Assembly (NCBI RefSeq): GCF_002885955.2
Contig: NZ_POQS01000008.1
Span: 205,590 to 269,589 of the forward strand
DNA: 64,000 nucleotides
Direction of reading: 5' to 3'
From: Achromobacter pulmonis
Lineage (GTDB): Bacteria > Pseudomonadota > Gammaproteobacteria > Burkholderiales > Burkholderiaceae_B
Below are positions 17,570-29,092 of the stretch, one piece after another; the first letter of the stretch is position 1; the number at the start of each line of letters is the position of its first letter. A program made the position numbers and the translations under genes. Below the pieces are notes generated by a model that ran no database searches, was not told the DNA's origin, and was given only the letters and a program-made list of their open reading frames with translations.

Positions 17570-19243
17570 ATGGCCCAATACGTCTACACCATGAACCGCG
17601 TCGGCAAGATCGTGCCGCCCAAGCGGCAGATCCTGCGCGACATCTCGCTTTCGTTTTTTCCTGGCGCCAAGATCGGCGTGCTGGGCCTGAACGGCTCGGG
17701 CAAGTCGACGCTGCTGAAGATCATGGCCGGCGTCGATAAGGAAATCGAGGGCGAAGCCATCCCCATGCCGGGCCTGAACATCGGCTACCTGCCGCAGGAA
17801 CCGCAGCTGAACCCCGAGCACACCGTGCGCCAGGCGGTCGAGGAAGGCCTGGGCGCCGTCGTCACCGCCAAGAAGCGCCTCGACGAGGTCTATGCCGCCT
17901 ATGCCGAGCCGGACGCCGATTTCGACGCGCTGGCCGCCGAACAGGCCGAGCTCGAAGCCATCATCGCCGCCGCGGCCTCCAGCGGCGCCGACGACATCGA
18001 GCACCAGATGGAAATCGCCGCCGACGCGCTGCGCCTGCCGCCCTGGGACGCCGTGATCGGCAACCTGTCCGGCGGCGAGAAGCGCCGCGTCGCGCTGTGC
18101 CGCCTGCTGCTGTCCAAGCCCGACATGCTGCTGCTGGACGAGCCCACCAACCACCTGGACGCCGAAAGCGTGGAATGGCTGGAGCAGTTCCTGCACAAGT
18201 TCCCGGGCACCGTGGTGGGCGTGACCCACGACCGCTACTTCCTGGACAACGCGGCCGAATGGATCCTCGAACTGGACCGCGGCCACGGCATTCCCTGGAA
18301 GGGCAACTACAGCTCGTGGCTGGAGCAGAAGGAAGACCGCCTCAAGCAGGAAGAGGCCTCGGAATCCGCGCGCCAGAAGACCATCAAGAAAGAACTGGAA
18401 TGGGTGCGCCAGAACCCCAAGGGCCGCCAGGCCAAGGCCAAGGCGCGTCTGGCCCGCTTCGAGGAACTGTCGTCCTACGAATACCAGAAACGCAACGAAA
18501 CCCAGGAAATCTTCATTCCCGTGGGCGAGCGCCTGGGCAACGAGGTCATCGAATTCAATAACGTCAGCAAGGCCTACGGCGACCGCCTGCTGATCGACAA
18601 CCTCAGCTTCAAGGTGCCGCCGGGCGCCATCGTCGGCATCATCGGCGCCAACGGCGCCGGCAAGTCGACGCTGTTCCGCATGATCGCCGGCCGCGAGCAG
18701 CCGGACTCGGGCGAGGTCAAGATCGGCCAGACCGTGAAGCTGGCCTACGTGGACCAGTCGCGCGACGCGCTGGAAGACAAGAAGACCGTGTTCGACGCCG
18801 TGGCCGATGGCGCCGACCTGCTGACGGTGGGCAAGTTCGAGATGTCCTCGCGCGCCTACCTGGGCCGCTTCAACTTCAAGGGCGGCGACCAGAACAAGCT
18901 GGTGGGCCAGCTGTCCGGCGGCGAACGCGGCCGCCTGCACATGGCCAAGACGCTGATCGCCGGCGGCAACGTGCTGTTGCTTGACGAACCGTCCAACGAC
19001 CTCGACGTCGAAACGCTGCGCGCGCTGGAAGACGCCTTGCTGGAGTTCCCCGGTAGCGTCATGGTGATCAGCCACGACCGCTGGTTCCTGGACCGTATCG
19101 CCACTCACATCCTGGCCTTCGAAGGCGATTCGCAAGTGGTGTTCTTCGACGGCAACTACCAGGAATACGAAGCGGACAAGAAGCGCCGCCTGGGCGAAGA
19201 GGGCGCCAAGCCCAAGCGCCTGCGGTACAAGGCCTTGAAGTAG
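17570..19243 (+). CDS. ettA: Energy-dependent translational throttle protein EttA
   Basis: A 557-residue ABC-F protein with two ATPase domains. Domain 1 has GLNGSGKSTLLK and LSGGEKRRVALCRLL with LLLDEPTNHLDAES; domain 2 has GANGAGKSTLFR and LSGGERGRLHMAKTL with LLLDEPSNDLDVET. The N-terminus MAQYVYTMNRVGKIVPPKRQ and the inter-domain linker with KIKKELEWVRQNPKGRQAKAKAR-like sequence (arm region) are typical of EttA, which binds the ribosomal E site and gates early elongation according to ATP level. The length matches the family. A TACAAT element 38 bp upstream is a possible -10. Confidence 0.96.
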   Translation: MAQYVYTMNRVGKIVPPKRQILRDISLSFFPGAKIGVLGLNGSGKSTLLKIMAGVDKEIEGEAIPMPGLNIGYLPQEPQLNPEHTVRQAVEEGLGAVVTAKKRLDEVYAAYAEPDADFDALAAEQAELEAIIAAAASSGADDIEHQMEIAADALRLPPWDAVIGNLSGGEKRRVALCRLLLSKPDMLLLDEPTNHLDAESVEWLEQFLHKFPGTVVGVTHDRYFLDNAAEWILELDRGHGIPWKGNYSSWLEQKEDRLKQEEASESARQKTIKKELEWVRQNPKGRQAKAKARLARFEELSSYEYQKRNETQEIFIPVGERLGNEVIEFNNVSKAYGDRLLIDNLSFKVPPGAIVGIIGANGAGKSTLFRMIAGREQPDSGEVKIGQTVKLAYVDQSRDALEDKKTVFDAVADGADLLTVGKFEMSSRAYLGRFNFKGGDQNKLVGQLSGGERGRLHMAKTLIAGGNVLLLDEPSNDLDVETLRALEDALLEFPGSVMVISHDRWFLDRIATHILAFEGDSQVVFFDGNYQEYEADKKRRLGEEGAKPKRLRYKALK

Positions 19244-19425
19244 GATGGGTGCAGCGCGAGAATCCTTAGGCAAGAACCCAGGTATCGAACGCGCGTAACC
19301 CATCAGGCGGCGAAAGCCGCCGCCTTTCGTGGCAAGAGATGAATGCCGGCTTTCGCCGGCCGATGGGTTACGCGCGCTGGATACCGGAATTCTTGTCCAC
19401 GTGTCCGCGCGCTGCACCCATCCTA
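19241..19425. repeat. Two REP-like units in inverted orientation (185 bp)
   Basis: The outer arms, TAGGATGGGTGCAGCGCG (19241-19258) and its exact complement (19408-19425), form an 18-bp inverted repeat. The inner arms, CGCGCGTAACCCATC (19290-19304) and its exact complement (19362-19376), form another. Each unit ends in a perfect 6-bp hairpin: GGCGGC-GAAA-GCCGCC (19306-19321) and GCCGGC-TTTC-GCCGGC (19345-19360). So the element is two head-to-head units, like a BIME. The left arm overlaps the ettA stop codon (TAG). A single unit recurs at 27089-27169. Confidence 0.85.
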
Positions 19426-19481
19426 CAATCACCACCACGCCCGCAACCGCAACCCGGCGCCTTCCTTCAGGAGTCCAGACC

Positions 19482-20015
19482 ATGCTGCTTTCCGCCGCCG
19501 ATTCCACTTTGCTGATCGTCGACATGCAGGGACGGCTGATGCCGGTGATCCACGAAGGCCAGGCCGTGCTCGACGCCGCGCACAAGCTGGCGCAGGCCGC
19601 GCGGCTGCTGGACGTGCCGGTGGCCGCCACCGAGCATCACGCCAAGATGCTGGGCGCGACGGTCGAGCCGCTGCGCGCGCAGGTGCAGACCACTTTCCAG
19701 AAAATGCATTTCTCTTCGGCGCTCGAACCCGGTTTCGAGGCCTGGCTGCCTGCGGGACGCAAGACGGTGCTGGTGGCGGGCTGCGAGGCGCACATCTGCG
19801 TGCTGCAGACCGTGATCGGCCTGCTCGACCTGGGCTATCACGCGGCCCTGGTCAGCGATGCCGCGGGTTCGCGCAAGCCGTCCGACCATCACGCCGCGCT
19901 GCGCCGCGCGCGCGCCCACGGCGCTGAAATCGTCACGTCGGAAATGGCGATTTTCGAGTGGATGCGCACTTGCGAGCACCCGCGCTTCCGCGAGGTGTTA
20001 CGTCTGGTCAAATAG
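19482..20015 (+). CDS. Isochorismatase-family (cysteine) hydrolase
   Basis: A 177-residue single-domain hydrolase. The catalytic triad candidates are Asp in LLIVDMQGRL (near residue 14), Lys in TTFQKMHFS and Cys in GCEAHICVLQT. It resembles the YcaC-like group of isochorismatase-fold proteins, whose substrates are small amides or imides and are mostly unknown. The ATG at 19482 has CAGGAG upstream. It stands alone between the inverted-repeat element and the lipoprotein gene, so context gives no substrate clue. Confidence 0.85.
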   Translation: MLLSAADSTLLIVDMQGRLMPVIHEGQAVLDAAHKLAQAARLLDVPVAATEHHAKMLGATVEPLRAQVQTTFQKMHFSSALEPGFEAWLPAGRKTVLVAGCEAHICVLQTVIGLLDLGYHAALVSDAAGSRKPSDHHAALRRARAHGAEIVTSEMAIFEWMRTCEHPRFREVLRLVK

Positions 20016-20067
20016 CGCCGGCCGCCTGCAACACAGTGCCCAGGGGATGCAAAGATTCTCTCGCCCT

Positions 20068-20096
20068 TTGACACAATTCATGGGCAAACCTAACAG
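20068..20096 (+). promoter_or_regulatory. Sigma70-type promoter of the lipoprotein gene
   Basis: TTGACA at 20068-20073 and TAACAG at 20091-20096 are separated by exactly 17 bp. This leaves a 5' leader of about 105 nt before the ATG at 20207. The leader contains no obvious ORF or strong hairpin. Confidence 0.65.
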
Positions 20097-20206
20097 CCAG
20101 CGCAAGAATATTTTGCGATCCTGAAGGTTCCAAACCCGCAAGGGAACCGCGTGCTCGCGTCCTGTTTCATAGGCGCGGTCCCGGGTATGAGAATAGGAAC
20201 CACACC

Positions 20207-20434
20207 ATGAAAATCGCATCTCTCTCCAAAATCTGTGTCGCGCTGGCGATGACCGCCGCCATGGCCGGTTGCTCTTCCTGGGACGGCATGAGCCATCGCC
20301 AGAAAAGCGCCGTCGGCGGCGCTGCGTTGGGCGGCGTGGCTGGCGCCGTGATCACCAACGGCGGCGTCCTCGGTACGGTGGGCGGAGCGGCGATCGGCGG
20401 CGTGATCGGCGATCAGGTCGGCAAGCGGCGCTAA
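20207..20434 (+). CDS. Small glycine-zipper lipoprotein (OsmB-like)
   Basis: A 75-residue protein with a signal peptide ending in a lipobox (MAGC, lipidated Cys at about 21). The mature part has a glycine-zipper segment GGAALGGVAGAVITNGGVLG followed by GGAAIGGVIGDQVG. This is the layout of OsmB-like outer-membrane lipoproteins of unknown exact role, often linked to envelope stress. It has its own promoter and a strong terminator, so it is a monocistronic unit. Confidence 0.85.
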   Translation: MKIASLSKICVALAMTAAMAGCSSWDGMSHRQKSAVGGAALGGVAGAVITNGGVLGTVGGAAIGGVIGDQVGKRR

Positions 20435-20455
20435 GCACGGCCCGCCCCATGCAAA

Positions 20456-20482
20456 ACGCCCGGCATCGCCGGGCGTTTTTTT
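20456..20482 (+). terminator. Rho-independent terminator
   Basis: A perfect 9-bp stem ACGCCCGGC/GCCGGGCGT with an ATC loop is followed by seven T residues. It terminates the lipoprotein transcript, and the A-run on the other side means it may also serve the convergent minE message. Confidence 0.92.
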
Positions 20483-20502
20483 GTGGCCGCGCGGGGGCGG
20501 TC

Positions 20503-20760
20503 TCAGGTTTCGTTCTGCGGCATTTCGATCTTCACCTCCAGCACTTCCAGCGTGTCCTGGCGTTCCAGGTGCACCTTGATGTCGTTGGGGTTGATCTTCA
20601 CGTATTTCGAGATGACGGCGATCAGTTCCTGCTGCAGCTGCGGCAGGTAGTCGGGCGAGTCGCCGCGGCCGCGCTCGTGGGCCAGAATGATCTGCAACCG
20701 CTCCTTGGCGACGGAAGCGGAGGTCTTCTTTTGACCGAGTAGAAACGACAGGAAGGACAT
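20503..20760 (-). CDS. minE: Cell-division topological specificity factor MinE
   Basis: An 85-residue protein. The N-terminal MSFLSFLLGQKKTSASVAKE is the membrane-targeting and MinD-stimulating segment, and RLQIILAHER is the conserved contact helix. The C-terminal half forms the topological-specificity domain. It is the last gene of minCDE, 3 bp after minD. It drives the pole-to-pole oscillation of MinD and keeps the FtsZ ring at midcell. The length matches the family. Confidence 0.97.
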   Translation of the reverse strand: MSFLSFLLGQKKTSASVAKERLQIILAHERGRGDSPDYLPQLQQELIAVISKYVKINPNDIKVHLERQDTLEVLEVKIEMPQNET

Positions 20761-20763
20761 TGC

Positions 20764-21579
20764 TTACTTGCCTCCGAACAGGCGTTTCAGGAAACCGGGC
20801 TTTTCATAATCGGTAAAGCGCAGGGCCTTGTCTTCGCCAAGGTAACGGGCCACGACGTCCTTGTAGGCTTCGGAGACGTCGGAGTCTTTCAGGTGGATGG
20901 CCGGCAGGCCCTGGTTCGACGCCTGCAGCACCGATTCCGATTCGGGGATGACGCCGATCAGCTTGATGCGCAGGATGTCTTCGATATCGGTCAGCGACAG
21001 CATTTCGCCGTCGACCACGCGCTTGGGGCTGTAGCGCGTCAGCAGCAGGTATTCCTTGACCGGCTCGTCGCCCTCGACCGCGCGCTTGGACTTGGCCGAC
21101 AGGATGCCCAGGATGCGGTCGGAGTCGCGCACGGACGAGACTTCCGGGTTGGTCACGACCAGCGCGTCGTCGGCGAAGTAGGCGGCCATCAGCGCGCCCG
21201 TCTCGATGCCGGCGGGCGAGTCGCAGACGATGTACTCGAAGCCCATGCCCTTGAGGTCGTTGATGACCTTTTCCACGCCTTCCTGCGTCAGCGCGTCCTT
21301 GTCGCGCGTTTGCGAGGCCGGCAGGATGAACAGGTTCTCGAGCTGCTTGTCCTTGATGAGCGCCTGGTTGAGCGTGGCTTCGCCCTGGATCACATTGACG
21401 AAGTCGTACACCACGCGGCGCTCGCAGCCCATGATCAGGTCGAGGTTGCGCAGGCCGACGTCGAAGTCGATGACCGCGGTTTTGTGGCCCCGCATCGCGA
21501 GTCCCGCAGAAAAACTGGCGCTGGTCGTGGTCTTGCCCACGCCGCCTTTGCCGGAAGTCACCACAACAATGCGTGTCAT
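20764..21579 (-). CDS. minD: Septum site-determining ATPase MinD
   Basis: A 271-residue ParA/MinD-type ATPase with the deviant Walker A motif SGKGGVGKTTTSAS near residue 10, the switch sequence DFDVGLRNLD and the Walker B region YIVCDSPAG. The C-terminus (EKPGFLKRLFGGK) is the amphipathic membrane-targeting helix. The start is the ATG at 21579. It recruits MinC to the membrane and is released by MinE. The 128-bp gap to minC shows no convincing structure. Confidence 0.97.
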   Translation of the reverse strand: MTRIVVVTSGKGGVGKTTTSASFSAGLAMRGHKTAVIDFDVGLRNLDLIMGCERRVVYDFVNVIQGEATLNQALIKDKQLENLFILPASQTRDKDALTQEGVEKVINDLKGMGFEYIVCDSPAGIETGALMAAYFADDALVVTNPEVSSVRDSDRILGILSAKSKRAVEGDEPVKEYLLLTRYSPKRVVDGEMLSLTDIEDILRIKLIGVIPESESVLQASNQGLPAIHLKDSDVSEAYKDVVARYLGEDKALRFTDYEKPGFLKRLFGGK

Positions 21580-21707
21580 GACGATCAAACCCTTATGTTC
21601 GAATAAATCGCGTTATCGTAAAGCAAAAAGCCTTTGTAAGGCTTCTTACAGGATGTGTTGAAAGTTGCGCAGTCGCAATGCCGGCGCCGGTTTCAGGCCC
21701 GCGCGGC

Positions 21708-22556
21708 TCACGCCTTCAAGGCCTCGATGCGCAGCGTGTCGCCGTCCAGCCGCACCAGCGCCGGCTGGTTCTGCAGGCTGCGGTCCAGCTTGTCCTCGAC
21801 CACCCGGTAGACGCCGGCCACGGCCAGCAGCTCGGCATCCAGATGCGTGGTGAAGACGCGCGCCGACGTGTCGCCGCGCGCGCCGGCCATGGCCTTGCCG
21901 CGCAGGGGGCCGTAGACGTGCACGTTGCCGTCGGCGATGACTTCGGCGCCCTGGCTCACCATGCCGATCACCACCAGGTCGGTGTGCCGCGCATAGACGC
22001 GCTGGCCGGAACGCAGGGGCCGGGTGATGACCAGCGCCGACGACGAATGCGGCACGGCGGGCGTGGGGCTGGCGGCCGCGGTGGCGCCGCTGGCTTCGCG
22101 CTCGGGCAGGGGCTCGCTGTCGGGCTTGGCCGCGGCAGGTTCGGCCGGCGCGGGCGCGGTTTCGATGGCGGCGGCCGGCACCGAAGGCACGGGCGTGGCG
22201 ACGTCGTTGGGCGGCGCGGTGTCGATGACCGGGGCCGGACGGGCCGCGGGCGTGGACAGCTCCACCGGGGTCAGCCCGGCGGCGCGGGCGGCCTCCAGGT
22301 TGGCGCCTTCGGCCACGACGCCGATGGGGGGCAGGTTATGGCCCCGCAGCGCCGCCAGCAGGGCGGTCCAGTCGATGGTCTCTTCGACGCGGCTGGCGTC
22401 GATGACCACCGGTTCGTTCTCGAAGAAGCTGCCGGCGTCCGTCATGCGCTTGGCCAGGGCGGCTTCCAGGCGTTCGGGATCGGCGCTGTGCAGAACCACC
22501 CTGATCGCATACAGAGTGGCGCTTTTGAAGTCCAGGGCTAGGGATTCAGTGTTCAT
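21708..22556 (-). CDS. minC: Septum site-determining protein MinC
   Basis: A 282-residue FtsZ inhibitor. The N-terminal domain (about 1-105) begins MNTESLALDFKSATLY. A long linker rich in Ala, Pro and Glu follows (about 110-180). The C-terminal beta-helix domain contains RSGQRVYARHTDLVVIGMVS and GAEVIADGNVHVYGPLRGKA, which is highly conserved. The start at 22556 replaces a longer spurious frame. The linker is longer than in E. coli MinC (231 residues), which is common in this family branch. Confidence 0.95.
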   Translation of the reverse strand: MNTESLALDFKSATLYAIRVVLHSADPERLEAALAKRMTDAGSFFENEPVVIDASRVEETIDWTALLAALRGHNLPPIGVVAEGANLEAARAAGLTPVELSTPAARPAPVIDTAPPNDVATPVPSVPAAAIETAPAPAEPAAAKPDSEPLPEREASGATAAASPTPAVPHSSSALVITRPLRSGQRVYARHTDLVVIGMVSQGAEVIADGNVHVYGPLRGKAMAGARGDTSARVFTTHLDAELLAVAGVYRVVEDKLDRSLQNQPALVRLDGDTLRIEALKA

Positions 22557-22681
22557 CTTGGTCGTGGCTGCTGGCGGTCCGGGCGTCTGAAACGGCAGGC
22601 GCGCGGCCGGCTGCGGGATGTCGGGCATGATAACCCGCCGTACGTCCCAGGGGAGTGTTTCCGCAGGGGGAGCGGGCAAGG

Positions 22682-22704
22682 AAAAGGCGCCTTGCGGCGC
22701 CTTT
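22682..22704 (-). terminator. Hairpin terminator of glnS
   Basis: A perfect 9-bp stem AAAGGCGCC/GGCGCCTTT closes a GCAA tetraloop on the minus strand and is followed by TTTTCC. It lies 27 bp after the glnS stop codon. The short U-tract makes it a moderate terminator; some read-through into minCDE is possible. Confidence 0.7.
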
Positions 22705-22730
22705 CGCGGACAGTGCGGATCCGGGGCGCC

Positions 22731-24497
<1,767 letters not shown>

Positions 24498-24633
24498 TCT
24501 TGAAAGAATAGGAAAAAGCGGCGACAAAGCGTCAATTTTGCCATGTTCCGCCGCAGATCCCTTTTCAGGGCTGGCGCAACCGGTTTCAAACTGTCCCCAC
24601 AGTCTTGTAACTGGCTCTACACTACGGCCCATC

Positions 24634-25977
24634 ATGGACATATCCACCTTATCCCTGGCCCGCGCGCAGTTCGTGGCCAGCCTGAGTTTCCTGGCGCTGT
24701 TCCTGGCTGTTTCCCTGGCTCTCGCCTGGGTGCTGCTGTTTTTCAAGGTCCGGGCGCGCTGGTCCGGCCTGCCCGGCTGGACGGCCGCCTACCGCTTCTG
24801 GGTGCGCATCTTCGCGCTCGCCTTCGTGCTGACGCTGGCGGCCAGCGTGCCCGTGCTGATCCAGCTGGGCAGCCTGTGGGCCGGGCTGATGGACAAGGTC
24901 GGCAACGTGGCCGGCCCCTTGCTCGGCTACGGCATTCTTTCCGTGTTCATCCTGAAATCGTGTTTCCTGGGCGTGATGCTGTTCGGCCAGCGGCGCGTGT
25001 CCGACGGTGCCCACACGCTGGCCGTGCTGATGGTGGCGGTGGGGCAGCTGGTGGCGGTGTTCTGGGTGCTGGCCCTGCAATCCTGGATGCAGACGCCCGA
25101 CGGCGCGCTGCTGGTCGACGGCCGCTACCAGGTCTACGACTGGGTGGCCGTGGTGCTGAACCCCTCGGTGGGGTGGCGCATGGCCGTGGTGGCGGTGGGC
25201 GCGGCGCTGGCCGCCTCGTTCCTGATGATGGGCGTGACCGCCTTGCAGGCGCTGCGCCGCCCGCTGGGCGACGGCGAGCGCAACGCGTTCAAGACCGCGC
25301 TGGTGGTCGCGCTGGTGGCCGCCTTCCTGCAGATCCCGGTCGCGACCGGCGCCGGCCAGCTGGTCGCCAAGCTGCAGCCGGCCAAGGCGGCCGCGGCGGC
25401 CGGCTACTGGGAAAGCGGCGCCGAGCCGGAGCTGGTGCTGTTCGGCTGGCCCGACGCCCGCAACCATCGCAACCTGGCCGACGTGACCGTGCGCAATGCG
25501 GGCGGGATGTGGCTGCACCGCAATCCTGACGGCACCTACCAGGGGCTGGACAAGTATTCGGGCATGCTGCCGCCGGTCGCGCTCACCTTCCTGTCGCTGC
25601 GCGTGGCGGCCGGGCTGGGCCTCTTGATGCTGGCCGTGGCCTGCGTGACCTTTCTGTGGACGTTCCGGCGCGGGCTGGACCTGTCCACGCTGCCGCGCTG
25701 GTGGCAGCGGGTGGTGTGCGGCATGATGTTCTCGGGCGGCATCGCCGTGGTGGCGGGCTGGTGGGTGTCGGTGATCGGGCTGCAGCCCTTCGTGGTCAAC
25801 GGCACCGTCACCCAATCGGAAGTGCTGGGTTCGGTTTCGTCCAACACCGTGCTGTACGGCCTGATCGGCTACGGCGTGCTGTACGCCGTGCTGCTGGCCG
25901 CATTCGCCGGCATGCTGTTCCACGCGGCGCGCTACGGCGTGGTGCCGGTGCGCAAGCTGGCCGGAGGTGCGCCATGA
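24634..25977 (+). CDS. CydA-like protein lacking all haem ligands
   Basis: A 447-residue integral membrane protein that aligns with E. coli CydA from end to end: RAQFVASLSFLALF against RLQFALTAMYHFLF, and GLQPFVVNG against the GRQPW motif. Every residue that binds haem in CydA is replaced: H19 by L20, H186 by V185, M393 by A325. The proton-path acids E99 and E107 are G100 and K108. GRQPW has become GLQPF. The Q-loop is short, with one conserved lysine (K251) but no E257 equivalent. So it is a real homologue but cannot be a normal quinol oxidase. Its gene overlaps a cydB-like gene, so the pair is probably a complex of unknown function. Confidence 0.85.
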   Translation: MDISTLSLARAQFVASLSFLALFLAVSLALAWVLLFFKVRARWSGLPGWTAAYRFWVRIFALAFVLTLAASVPVLIQLGSLWAGLMDKVGNVAGPLLGYGILSVFILKSCFLGVMLFGQRRVSDGAHTLAVLMVAVGQLVAVFWVLALQSWMQTPDGALLVDGRYQVYDWVAVVLNPSVGWRMAVVAVGAALAASFLMMGVTALQALRRPLGDGERNAFKTALVVALVAAFLQIPVATGAGQLVAKLQPAKAAAAAGYWESGAEPELVLFGWPDARNHRNLADVTVRNAGGMWLHRNPDGTYQGLDKYSGMLPPVALTFLSLRVAAGLGLLMLAVACVTFLWTFRRGLDLSTLPRWWQRVVCGMMFSGGIAVVAGWWVSVIGLQPFVVNGTVTQSEVLGSVSSNTVLYGLIGYGVLYAVLLAAFAGMLFHAARYGVVPVRKLAGGAP

Positions 25978-27026
25978 TCGCCATGCTGGCCGCTTCGCAA
26001 GGCCTCAATCCCGACGACCCCTCGTTCTGGATGCCGCTGGCGTTCATGGCGCTGCTGTTCGTGGTGATCGCCGCGGGCATGGTGCTCGATGGCTTCGACC
26101 TGGGCGTGGGCATCCTGCTGCAGCTCGCGCCCGAGCACGAGCGCGGCCGCATGATGAGCCTGCTGAGTCCGTGGCGCGACGCCAACGAGTTCTGGCTGCT
26201 GCTGGGCATGGGGCTGTTCGCCTCGGCCTTTCCGTTCGCCTGGGGCGCGGTGCTGGGCAAGCTCTACGGGCCGCTCACCTGCATGGTGCTGGGCGTGGTG
26301 CTGCGCAGCGTGGCGTTCGAATTCCGCATCCGCGCGCGCAACGAAATGAAGCCGCGCTGGATCTTCGGCTTCTGGGCCGGCTCGCTCATCACCGCCTTCG
26401 GCCAGGGCATGCTGCTGGGCCGCATCGCCACCGGCTACCAGTCCGACGCCGGCTACGGCTGGTTCTCGGTGTTCGTGGGCCTGTGCGCGGTGGCGGCCTA
26501 TATCCTGCTGGGCGCGGCCTGGCTGGTCATGCGGGTCGACGGCGACCTGCAGCGGCGCGCGGCCAACTGGGCGCGCCACGCCATCCGCTGGACGGCGGTG
26601 GGCATGGTGTCGATCGCGGTGACGCTGGGGCTGGCCAACGCCGGCATCTTCTACAAATGGAGCAACATCGCCCACCTGAGCGTGGCCGCCACGGTCTGGG
26701 TGCTGATGCTGGCCGGCTTCGTCGCGGCCGAAATGCTGCTGGCGCGGCTGCCCGGCAAGGCGGACCGTTTCAGCTGGCTGCCCTTCGTGCTGTGCGTGGC
26801 CCTGTTCCTGCTGATGCTGAGCGGCCTGGCCTACAGCCTGTTCCCCTATCTGATCCTGGACGACATGACGATCTGGGACGGCGCGGGCGCGTTGGGCTCG
26901 ATGCGGCTGGTCCTGGCCGGCGCGGTCGTGGGCGTGCCGGTGGTGCTGGTGTTCAACATCCTGGCCTACCGTTCGGTGTTCGGCAAGGAACGCCCGCCGG
27001 TGCCGCTGCTGCCGCCGCCGGCGTGA
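25974..27026 (+). CDS. CydB-like subunit
   Basis: A 350-residue membrane protein with the CydB signature DGFDLGVGILLQL near residue 42 and the second conserved region GLYGPLT-like LYGPLTCMVLGVVLRSVAFEFR. About nine hydrophobic segments are visible. The start codon is in the ATGA overlap with the CydA-like gene and has GGAGG upstream, so the subunits are coupled. In normal cytochrome bd, CydB carries no essential haem ligand, so its preservation here together with a ligand-less partner is consistent with a membrane complex built on the same fold. No cydX ORF follows. Confidence 0.88.
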   Translation: MIAMLAASQGLNPDDPSFWMPLAFMALLFVVIAAGMVLDGFDLGVGILLQLAPEHERGRMMSLLSPWRDANEFWLLLGMGLFASAFPFAWGAVLGKLYGPLTCMVLGVVLRSVAFEFRIRARNEMKPRWIFGFWAGSLITAFGQGMLLGRIATGYQSDAGYGWFSVFVGLCAVAAYILLGAAWLVMRVDGDLQRRAANWARHAIRWTAVGMVSIAVTLGLANAGIFYKWSNIAHLSVAATVWVLMLAGFVAAEMLLARLPGKADRFSWLPFVLCVALFLLMLSGLAYSLFPYLILDDMTIWDGAGALGSMRLVLAGAVVGVPVVLVFNILAYRSVFGKERPPVPLLPPPA

Positions 27027-27088
27027 GGGGTGGGGGCGGCAGTGATGCCGATTTGATGCGGGCTGGGATGCCGACTGTGAGGCTTGCG

Positions 27089-27169
27089 TAGGATGGGTGC
27101 AGCGCGAGAGGATTTGGAAAAGGACTCCGGCCTCCAGCGCGCGTAACCCATCAGGCGGCGCCAGCCGCC
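27089..27169. repeat. Single REP-like unit, second copy of the 19.2-kb element
   Basis: TAGGATGGGTGCAGCGCG starts at 27089, the conserved CGCGCGTAACCCATC is at 27138-27152, and the terminal hairpin GGCGGC-GCCA-GCCGCC is at 27154-27169. The order and spacing match one unit of the 19241-19425 element. It sits between the convergent cydB-like and recQ genes, where it could act as a bidirectional transcription barrier. Confidence 0.85.
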
Positions 27170-27182
27170 AACCACACCCTCA

Positions 27183-29012
<1,830 letters not shown>

Positions 29013-29092
29013 GGGGGTAGGCCGGAAGCATCATGGCAGGGATTTTAAGCCCCAAATCCCGCGGCCCGTCGCGCCAGGGAGATTTCCGTCCG

